Notes under the pieces: model-generated
Told to the model about the DNA's origin: nothing
The model's database searches: none
What the model saw: only the letters and a program-made list of their open reading frames with translations
Part shown: positions 1 through 3,517 of the stretch, in pieces
Position numbering within the stretch: the stretch's first letter is position 1
Layout of the letters: each line of letters starts with the position of its first letter
NCBI GenBank assembly: GCA_024409145.1
Contig: JAKSUF010000101.1
Location: 1 to 5,630, forward strand
DNA from: an archaeon
GTDB taxonomy: Archaea > Methanobacteriota > Methanobacteria > Methanobacteriales > Methanobacteriaceae
Direction of reading: 5' to 3'
Length of the DNA: 5,630 bases
Position numbers and translations under genes: made by a program

Positions 1-32
1 ATATTTTAAATAATTTTTAAATTGTTGATAGT

Positions 33-48
33 AAACAAAAAGAAGGAT
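33..48 (-). terminator. tagO: Downstream half of the tagO terminator, cut off by the IS
   Basis: AAGAAGGAT at 40-48 is the exact complement of ATCCTTCTT at 1425-1433, on the far side of the IS. On the - strand this half reads ATCCTTCTT followed by TTTGTTTA, which is the 3' arm and U-rich tail of an intrinsic terminator. The rest of the flank (1-32) shows no gene I can support. Confidence 0.6.
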
Positions 49-51
49 TAT

Positions 52-54
52 TTA
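52..54. repeat. Candidate 3-bp target duplication, left copy (TTA)
   Basis: TTA directly abuts the TTGAACT tip and matches TTA at 1419-1421 on the other side. Three base pairs is a normal IS3-family duplication size, but a chance match is quite possible in this sequence. The right copy is, on the - strand, the TAA stop codon of tagO. Confidence 0.5.
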
Positions 55-90
55 TTGAACTGATAAAATGAAAGTAGACACATAAAAAGA
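55..90 (+). repeat. Left terminal inverted repeat of the IS
   Basis: Aligned without gaps to the complement of 1383-1418, 28 of 36 positions agree by my hand count. The conserved blocks are TTGAACT at the tip, AAAGTAGACA, and TAAAAAGA at the inner end. This is the likely transposase binding site. Its inner part forms the left arm of the hairpin at 71-108. Confidence 0.8.
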
Positions 91-108
91 GATGTGATCT
101 ACTTTTTT
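71..108 (+). terminator. Inward-facing terminator hairpin at the left end of the IS
   Basis: Arms 71-83 and 92-105 form a 13-bp stem: AAAGTAGA pairs with TCTACTTT and CACAT pairs with ATGTG, with a single bulged A at 97 and an 8-nt loop. The run of T at 103-108 follows. Read on the + strand this has the form of an intrinsic terminator placed just before the transposase promoter. It would stop transcripts entering the element from the left flank. Termination itself is inferred from shape only. Confidence 0.7.
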
Positions 109-110
109 GT

Positions 111-119
111 TGTTATAAT
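111..119 (+). promoter_or_regulatory. Extended -10 promoter of the transposase
   Basis: TGTTATAAT at 111-119 is a perfect extended -10 box (TGnTATAAT). No good -35 hexamer lies 16-18 bp upstream; that stretch is the arm of the hairpin at 71-108. Transcription would begin near 126, at the AAGGAG ribosome binding site (126-131), giving a leader of about 14 nt before the ATG at 140. Confidence 0.6.
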
Positions 120-139
120 TTAAATAAGGAGTTGATATT

Positions 140-490
140 ATGGGAGCACCAAAAGGTAAAAAAAGAAAATATTGGACAGCAGAAGAAAAATTTAAAATTA
201 TTAAACCAATATTAGATTTTGAAATTAGTTCAAGTCAAGTAACAAAAAACACAGGTATAAGTAACGGAATGATATCTAATTGGATAAAAGCATATAAAGA
301 AAATGGTTATGATGGATTAAAGCCCAAAAAGAAACCAGGTAATCCTTTGAGTTCATTAATGAACAAAAAAAATTTATCTGGAACTGAGAAATTAGAGTTA
401 GAAATAATGAAATTAAGAATTGAGAACGAAAGATTAAAAAAAGGGTATCTAGTGAAAGGAGATGGTACAATTGTAGTATTCAAGAAATAA
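140..490 (+). CDS. IS3-family transposase OrfA (DNA-binding subunit)
   Basis: A 116-residue protein that supplies DNA binding and multimerisation for transposition; in this family OrfA alone usually represses or modulates. The basic N-terminus (GKKRKYW) leads into a helix-turn-helix at about residues 27-51 (SSQVTKNTGIS then NGMISNWIKAY). A linker rich in lysine and proline follows (about 60-68), then a leucine-zipper helix at about 83-101 with spaced leucines and glutamates. The start ATG has a clear AAGGAG Shine-Dalgarno 8 nt upstream. The frame passes over a run of seven A at 436-442, where a -1 slip leads into orfB. Without slippage, translation adds 15 residues (starting GYLVKGDG) and stops at TAA 488-490. 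Family assignment is secure; the exact IS name is not known to me. Confidence 0.92.
   Translation: MGAPKGKKRKYWTAEEKFKIIKPILDFEISSSQVTKNTGISNGMISNWIKAYKENGYDGLKPKKKPGNPLSSLMNKKNLSGTEKLELEIMKLRIENERLKKGYLVKGDGTIVVFKK
436..443 (+). other. Programmed -1 ribosomal frameshift site (A AAA AAA G)
   Basis: In the orfA frame the codons are TTA AAA AAA GGG. Tandem slippage of the two AAA codons by -1 puts the ribosome on AGG GTA TCT in the orfB frame. The orfB frame is closed by TGA at 421-423 just upstream and has no ATG, GTG or TTG until 559, although recognisable OrfB sequence starts well before that. Slippage is therefore the simplest way to make the full transposase. No convincing downstream stimulatory hairpin was seen, only a short interrupted pairing around 445-468. 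Confidence 0.75.
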
Positions 491-1380
491 AACATAAAGA
501 ATTTGAGATTATTGAAAATTTAAGCAATGAATATTCAATTAAATCACTTTGTGATGTTATGAATGTCTCAAGAAGCGGTTATTATAAATGGTTAAAAACA
601 AGAAACGAGTTAAATAATTATGAGTTAAATAGAAAAGATTTAGGAGAATTAATAATAAAAATACATAACAAAAAGAAAAGTTATGGATATAGAAGAATTA
701 ATGCAATTATAAGACGTGAAACTGGATGGGTTGTATCAAATAACTTGGTGCATAAAGTGTGTAAATTATTAAAAATAAGAAGTAAAGCAAAACATTATTC
801 TGTATATAAAAAGCCAGGAGAAGAATCAATTAAATATCAAAATTTAATAAATGGCAATTGGAATACAAACAAACCATTAGAAAAAGTTGTTACTGATACA
901 ACAATGATATGGTTTAAAAAGCAAAGATATGATTGGACATATTATGTTGATGTATTTAATGATGAAATAATTGGTTCGAATGTTAAACCATTTCTACATT
1001 GTAGTAATCCAATTAATCATAAATTAGCTTTAGAAAGCATGTTAGAAAGCAAAATAAAAAGAGGATATGAATCCCAAGATACGATTATGCACAGCGATCA
1101 AGGAATCATATACTCATCAATTGCACTTTCTCAAGTACATAAAGATTATACCATAACTAGGTCTATGTCGAGAATAGCAACACCAACAGATAATCCAATT
1201 ATTGAATCAAAAAACGGTTGGTTAAAGAAAGAAATGTACCTAGATTTTAATCAAGATGATTATGAAACAGTTGATGATTATATTAATGCTATTATATATG
1301 ATCATAATAATTATAGACCAAGCTATGCATTACAATATAAAACCCCAGTTGAGTATAGAACTCAACTAGGGTTTAAATAA
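442..1380 (+). CDS. IS3-family transposase OrfB (DDE integrase), read by -1 frameshift from orfA
   Basis: This is the catalytic half of the transposase and carries out strand cleavage and transfer at the IS ends. The first ATG is at 559. The open frame reaches back to 424, and the segment before the ATG (KEFEIIENLSNEY, then SIKSLCDVMNVSRSGYYKW) is the usual N-terminal helical/HTH region of this family, so a start at 559 would truncate it. The slipped OrfAB product would be about 413 residues. Counting from the ATG at 559, the catalytic triad is D113 (VVTDTT), D180 (HSDQG) and E216 (IIESKNG). The D180-E216 spacing is 35 residues, and K223 stands seven after the glutamate, as expected of DDE integrases. 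The C-terminus has the family ending YRPSYALQYKTPVEYR. No frameshift or missing catalytic residue is seen. The last codons form part of the hairpin at 1340-1374. Confidence 0.92.
   Translation, partial: RVSSERRWYNCSIQEIKHKEFEIIENLSNEYSIKSLCDVMNVSRSGYYKWLKTRNELNNYELNRKDLGELIIKIHNKKKSYGYRRINAIIRRETGWVVSNNLVHKVCKLLKIRSKAKHYSVYKKPGEESIKYQNLINGNWNTNKPLEKVVTDTTMIWFKKQRYDWTYYVDVFNDEIIGSNVKPFLHCSNPINHKLALESMLESKIKRGYESQDTIMHSDQGIIYSSIALSQVHKDYTITRSMSRIATPTDNPIIESKNGWLKKEMYLDFNQDDYETVDDYINAIIYDHNNYRPSYALQYKTPVEYRTQLGFK
1340..1374. terminator. Hairpin at the end of orfB, terminator-like on the - strand
   Basis: AAACCC and AGTTGAGT (1340-1354) pair with ACTCAACT and GGGTTT (1360-1374): 14 bp with one C-A mismatch and a 5-nt loop, the most GC-rich stem in the window. 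On the - strand the stem is followed by TTTATATTG. On the + strand it is followed by AAATAAATTCTTTTT, so the T-run comes about 12 nt late. It could end the transposase mRNA. It could also stop tagO transcripts entering the element from the right. It overlaps the last codons of orfB, so coding constraint also shapes it. Confidence 0.6.
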
Positions 1381-1382
1381 AT

Positions 1383-1418
1383 TCTTTTTAACTGTCTACT
1401 TTTTATTGACTAGTTCAA
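1383..1418 (-). repeat. Right terminal inverted repeat of the IS
   Basis: The partner of the left repeat at 55-90 (28 of 36 matches by hand). It contains TTGACT at 1406-1411 reading outward on the + strand. This is a five-of-six match to a -35 box, placed as in IS3-family elements that build a junction promoter when the excised element circularises. Confidence 0.8.
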
Positions 1419-1421
1419 TTA
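1419..1421. repeat. Candidate 3-bp target duplication, right copy; also the tagO stop codon
   Basis: TTA on the + strand is TAA on the - strand and ends the tagO reading frame. If this is the duplicated target, insertion regenerated the stop codon and left the protein unchanged. Confidence 0.5.
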
Positions 1422-2453
1422 TTTATCCTTCTTATTATCAAAAATTATATTAGATTTTAAAACAAATATTATTGTTGCAATAAATAAAACTATATAAATT
1501 ATTCTTCCAATAAAGATTGTTCTATTATCATTTAATGTATAAATAATTGATGCTATCGCAAATAATATATCTATACCATAAATAATTAATACTGTTTTTA
1601 ATTGACTACATTTCATTTTTAATAATTGATGATGTAAATGTTCTTTATCTGGTTCAGAGATTGATTTATTATGCCATAGTCTTCTTAGTATAGCAAAGAA
1701 AGTATCTATTATTGGAATAGCAACTAATGACATTGGGATTATTATTGAAGTGAATGCAGTTATCTTAAATCCTAGAATTGAAATAATAGCAATCATAAAT
1801 CCCATAAATAATGATCCAGAATCTCCCATAAATATACTTGCTGGATAGAAATTAAAGATTAGGAATCCTAATGTTGAACCTAGCATTATTACTGATAAGT
1901 AAAATTCTAAATCAAATCTCTTTTGGAAGAAACATATAATAATTACTGATAAATAGAAAATACTACATATACCTCCAGCTAATCCATCAAGTCCATCAAT
2001 AAGATTAATAATATTCATACATGCTACTATAAATAAAATTGTTAATGGATAAGCCCAAAATCCAAAGTCTATTATTAAACCAAATATTGTTAATTCATTT
2101 ATTAGAAGATTTCCATATATAACTGCAATTGATGCAGATATAATTTGTCCTATCATTTTAACATTTGCTTTAATTGGCTGAATATCATCTATCATACCTG
2201 TTAAGAATATTACAAATCCTGCTATCAGTATTCCAACTAATTGTTTATTAACATCTAAAAGTGTTAATACTCCAATAAGGAATCCCATAAATACAGCAAA
2301 TCCACCAAATCTAGGCATTATTTTAGTATGAACTTTTCTAGCATCTGGAATATCTAATGCATTAATATGATTTGCGATTTTTTTTGCTAAAGGAACCATT
2401 AATGCACTTAATATTGTGAATATTAATATATATAAAATTGTTTTTGTAAGCAT
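1419..2453 (-). CDS. tagO: Undecaprenyl-phosphate N-acetylhexosamine-1-phosphate transferase, TagO/WecA type
   Basis: An integral membrane enzyme of the MraY/WecA family that moves GlcNAc-1-phosphate (or a related sugar-phosphate) from its UDP carrier to undecaprenyl phosphate. This starts a lipid-linked polymer such as wall teichoic acid. From the ATG at 2453 it has 344 residues, is very hydrophobic and has many membrane segments. Family motifs occur in order: DIPDARKVH with PRFGG (about 34-51), MIDD (87-90), NIINLIDGLDGLAG (147-160), GDSGS (210-214) and the HLHH motif of the WecA/TagO branch (272-275). The start at 2453 is chosen because GAGGTG lies just upstream and an extended -10 box ends at 2470. 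A longer frame from TTG 2483 would begin inside a terminator T-run. It is a single-gene unit here. TagO rather than an exopolysaccharide enzyme is an inference from Firmicute context. Its stop codon abuts the IS. Confidence 0.85.
   Translation of the reverse strand: MLTKTILYILIFTILSALMVPLAKKIANHINALDIPDARKVHTKIMPRFGGFAVFMGFLIGVLTLLDVNKQLVGILIAGFVIFLTGMIDDIQPIKANVKMIGQIISASIAVIYGNLLINELTIFGLIIDFGFWAYPLTILFIVACMNIINLIDGLDGLAGGICSIFYLSVIIICFFQKRFDLEFYLSVIMLGSTLGFLIFNFYPASIFMGDSGSLFMGFMIAIISILGFKITAFTSIIIPMSLVAIPIIDTFFAILRRLWHNKSISEPDKEHLHHQLLKMKCSQLKTVLIIYGIDILFAIASIIYTLNDNRTIFIGRIIYIVLFIATIIFVLKSNIIFDNKKDK
1425..1433 (-). terminator. tagO: Upstream half of the tagO terminator (5' arm)
   Basis: This arm codes for the last residues of TagO and pairs with 40-48 once the IS and one TTA are removed. 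The restored structure has a 9-bp stem and a 9-nt A/T loop that holds the tagO stop codon. In the present sequence the two arms are about 1.38 kb apart, so the original terminator cannot fold usefully. Confidence 0.6.
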
Positions 2454-2456
2454 ACA

Positions 2457-2463
2457 CACCTCT
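2457..2463 (-). promoter_or_regulatory. Ribosome binding site that fixes the tagO start
   Basis: AGAGGTG on the - strand, with five bases between AGAGG and the ATG at 2453. It supports a start 10 codons inside the longest open frame, whose TTG at 2483 has no such site. Confidence 0.7.
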
Positions 2464-2469
2464 AATGTA

Positions 2470-2478
2470 ATTATAACA
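2470..2478 (-). promoter_or_regulatory. Extended -10 promoter of tagO
   Basis: TGTTATAAT on the - strand, identical to the box before the transposase. The -35 region falls in the stem of the preceding terminator and is a poor match. The predicted start of transcription is near 2463, so the leader is only about 10 nt and begins at the ribosome binding site. Confidence 0.65.
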
Positions 2479-2481
2479 TAC

Positions 2482-2513
2482 AAATAAAAAAAATAGACTT
2501 ATTAGTCTATTTT
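2482..2513 (-). terminator. Intrinsic terminator of the rpiB-DUF1146 operon
   Basis: Arms 2490-2499 and 2504-2513 form a perfect 10-bp stem (AAAATAGACT with AGTCTATTTT) with a TATT loop. On the - strand it is followed by a T-rich run continuing to 2482. It starts 11 nt after the DUF1146 stop codon. The tagO promoter follows after only a few bases. Confidence 0.88.
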
Positions 2514-2523
2514 AATTTACATA

Positions 2524-2712
2524 TTAAAGTTTAACCATTGCTAAACTATAAATCATGCTTCCTAATAAATAAGTTAAGCATAATGCTAATACACAATAGA
2601 ATATTCTTGCTTTAATAATTTGATTCTTTTTAAATATTACTCCTATATTAACAGAATCTAATGAATAAAGAACTATTATTAATGAAAAAACATATACTGA
2701 TAATTGTAACAT
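2524..2712 (-). CDS. Small membrane protein of the DUF1146 (YwzB-like) family
   Basis: A 62-residue protein with two hydrophobic segments (about 3-18 and 39-58) joined by a basic stretch, KKNQIIKARIFYCVLAL. The pattern of a short first helix, then F-K-K-N/R-x-x-x-A-R-x-x-Y, then a second helix matches the DUF1146/TIGR02327 family as I remember it (YwzB in Bacillus subtilis, encoded between the ATP synthase operon and a murA gene). Its function is unknown. The ATG is separated from the rpiB stop by one base, with a weak AAGAAG site inside the end of rpiB, so translational coupling is likely. It is the last gene before the terminator at 2482-2513. The family call rests on recall of a short motif and should be read as probable. 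Confidence 0.7.
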   Translation of the reverse strand: MLQLSVYVFSLIIVLYSLDSVNIGVIFKKNQIIKARIFYCVLALCLTYLLGSMIYSLAMVKL

Positions 2713-2713
2713 A

Positions 2714-3160
2714 TTAATTCTTCTTTTCTATTTCTTTGATTTTTTCAATTCTTCTAATATGTTTATCAGCTCCACTAAATGGAGTTGTTACAAATGTATC
2801 AACTATTTCAATTGCATCTTCTAATAATGTATTTTCTGAGAATGCAACTACATTTGTATCATTATCTTCTCTTGTATATTTAGCTTCAATATGATTATTT
2901 ACTTTAGCACAATAAATTCCTTTGTGTTTATTACAAGCAATTGAAATACCAATACCACTTCCACAAATAGCAACACCGAAATCTACATCACCATTTAATA
3001 CTTTTTCACATAAAGCGTGAGCATAATCTGGATAATCACAACTATCAGGTGTATTTGTACCACAATCTACAACAGTATAATCACTTTCTTTTTTGTAATG
3101 AACTACTAATTCATTTTTTAAATTAAAGCCTCTATGATCAGAAGCAAATCCTATTTTCAT
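2714..3160 (-). CDS. rpiB: Ribose-5-phosphate isomerase B (RpiB/LacAB family) with an altered active site
   Basis: A cytoplasmic sugar-phosphate isomerase, expected to interconvert ribose-5-phosphate and ribulose-5-phosphate in the pentose phosphate pathway. It has 148 residues from the ATG at 3160, the usual family length. Visible motifs are GFASDHRGF (D8, H9), DYPDYAHAL (42-50), and CGSGIGISIACNKHKGI with the catalytic cysteine C66. Two positions differ from the E. coli enzyme. The histidine of RQHNDTN (H99 in E. coli) is aspartate here (REDNDTN, D99). The GGRHQQR phosphate-binding segment reads GADKHIRR. The frame extends to 3220, but that ATG lies in the rpmE terminator, while 3160 has GGTGAT just upstream and a promoter at 3176-3184. 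It is the first gene of a two-gene operon. A different sugar phosphate as substrate is possible. Confidence 0.88.
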   Translation of the reverse strand: MKIGFASDHRGFNLKNELVVHYKKESDYTVVDCGTNTPDSCDYPDYAHALCEKVLNGDVDFGVAICGSGIGISIACNKHKGIYCAKVNNHIEAKYTREDNDTNVVAFSENTLLEDAIEIVDTFVTTPFSGADKHIRRIEKIKEIEKKN

Positions 3161-3163
3161 ATA

Positions 3164-3169
3164 ATCACC
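3164..3169 (-). promoter_or_regulatory. Ribosome binding site that fixes the rpiB start
   Basis: GGTGAT on the - strand, three bases before the ATG at 3160. It matches the 3' part of the GGAGGTGAT consensus and lies at or next to the predicted transcription start. Confidence 0.6.
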
Positions 3170-3175
3170 ATTTAA

Positions 3176-3184
3176 ATTATAGCA
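3176..3184 (-). promoter_or_regulatory. Extended -10 promoter of rpiB
   Basis: TGCTATAAT on the - strand. The -35 position is the T-run of the rpmE terminator (about 3199-3204) and is not a good hexamer, so the TG extension probably matters. Transcription would start near 3169, giving a leader of about 9 nt. Confidence 0.65.
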
Positions 3185-3196
3185 TAATTTTAAAAT

Positions 3197-3226
3197 AAAA
3201 AAAAAGTTAAATGTTAACATTTAACT
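3197..3226 (-). terminator. Intrinsic terminator of rpmE
   Basis: Arms 3205-3213 and 3218-3226 form a perfect 9-bp stem (AGTTAAATG with CATTTAACT) around a TTAA loop. On the - strand it is followed by an unbroken run of T (3197-3204). The TAG stop codon of rpmE (3225-3227) lies mostly inside the stem, so the gene ends in its own terminator. Confidence 0.9.
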
Positions 3227-3428
3227 AATTTTCAAATCCATATTTTTTATTAAATTTATCTACACGTCCTGTTTTAGAACCACGTGATTGTTTTCCTGTA
3301 TAGAATGGATGACATTTAGAACAAATTTCTACATTCATTTCTGCTTTTGTAGATTTTGTAGTGAAAGTTTCTCCACAAGCACATTTAACAACACAATCTT
3401 GATAAACTACTTTATTTTCTTTTGCCAT
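3225..3428 (-). CDS. rpmE: Ribosomal protein bL31, zinc-binding (C+) form
   Basis: A 67-residue large-subunit ribosomal protein. The zinc-ribbon cysteines typical of the C+ form are present: C16 and C18 in KCACG, C36 and C39 in EICSKC. The signature CHPFYTGKQ follows at 39-47, and the C-terminus GRVDKFNKKYGF is also typical. The N-terminus is odd: bL31 proteins usually begin with MK..IHP, but here it reads MAKENKVVYQDC with no IHP and an extra cysteine at position 12. The ATG has AAAGGAGA 8 nt upstream. The gene has its own promoter (3482-3510) and terminator. In Bacillus and Staphylococcus it follows fba-murZ-rho; here rho is missing between murA and rpmE. Confidence 0.95.
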   Translation of the reverse strand: MAKENKVVYQDCVVKCACGETFTTKSTKAEMNVEICSKCHPFYTGKQSRGSKTGRVDKFNKKYGFEN

Positions 3429-3481
3429 ATTTTTGTTCTCCTTTCGCCATGAACTTAATCATAGAAACAAATTTCTAAAAT

Positions 3482-3510
3482 ATTGTAGCAAATATTTGAC
3501 ACTAAATCAA
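3482..3510 (-). promoter_or_regulatory. Promoter of rpmE
   Basis: On the - strand, TTGATT (3510-3505), a 17-bp spacer, then TACAAT (3487-3482) preceded by TGC, so the -10 is also of the extended type. The predicted start is near 3475, giving a leader of roughly 47 nt before rpmE. The promoter lies just after the murA stop codon. It also sits within an interrupted inverted repeat (GTAGCA 3485-3490 with TGCTAC 3524-3529, and ACTAAA 3501-3506 with TTTAGT 3517-3522). No T-run follows that repeat on the - strand, so it is not a clear murA terminator and read-through from murA is possible. Confidence 0.7.
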
Positions 3511-3517
3511 GTCTTTT

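Larger units (their letters stand above)
55..1418 (+). mobile_element. Complete IS3-family (IS150-like) insertion sequence
   Basis: A self-contained element of about 1.36 kb with the IS3-family plan: a small HTH/leucine-zipper orfA, a DDE-integrase orfB in the -1 frame, and imperfect terminal inverted repeats. Both ends read TTGAACT inward (55-61 and the complement of 1412-1418). The core GTAGACA recurs at 74-80 and in the complement of 1393-1399. The ends resemble the TGAACT...AAAGT.GACA pattern common in this group. The trinucleotide TTA lies directly outside each end (52-54 and 1419-1421), which fits a 3-bp target duplication, but three bases in AT-rich DNA is weak support. If the ends are instead the TG...CA at 56 and 1417, no duplication is seen. 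Both reading frames and all catalytic residues are intact, so it may be active. It sits exactly at the stop codon of tagO. Confidence 0.9.

Noticed and set aside
18..71. A 16-codon + strand open stretch ending at TGA 69-71
   Set aside because: It begins after an in-frame TAA, has no start codon and runs across the IS boundary, so it is not a gene end.
276..495. Open frames of 64 and 62 codons on the - strand inside orfA
   Set aside because: They lie antisense to a well-supported transposase gene, have no ribosome binding site or recognisable motif, and are explained by the A-rich coding strand.
1429..1440. A hybrid promoter formed by the outward TTGACT of the IS and host DNA inside the tagO 3' end
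   Set aside because: No good -10 box occurs at 16-18 bp; the nearest TATTAT is about 21 bp away.
2454..2483. TagO starting at TTG 2483 (10 more residues)
   Set aside because: The TTG lies in the T-run of the upstream terminator and upstream of the TGTTATAAT promoter, with no ribosome binding site; the ATG at 2453 has GAGGTG.
3161..3220. RpiB starting at 3220 (20 more residues)
   Set aside because: That ATG is inside the rpmE terminator stem and upstream of the rpiB promoter; family members begin at MKI.F.SDH, which is the ATG at 3160.
3462..3477. Six-bp hairpin (TAGAAA/TTTCTA) at the start of the rpmE leader as a possible L31 autoregulatory element
   Set aside because: It is short, purely AT-rich apart from one pair, and the predicted transcription start falls inside it; I cannot tell it from chance.
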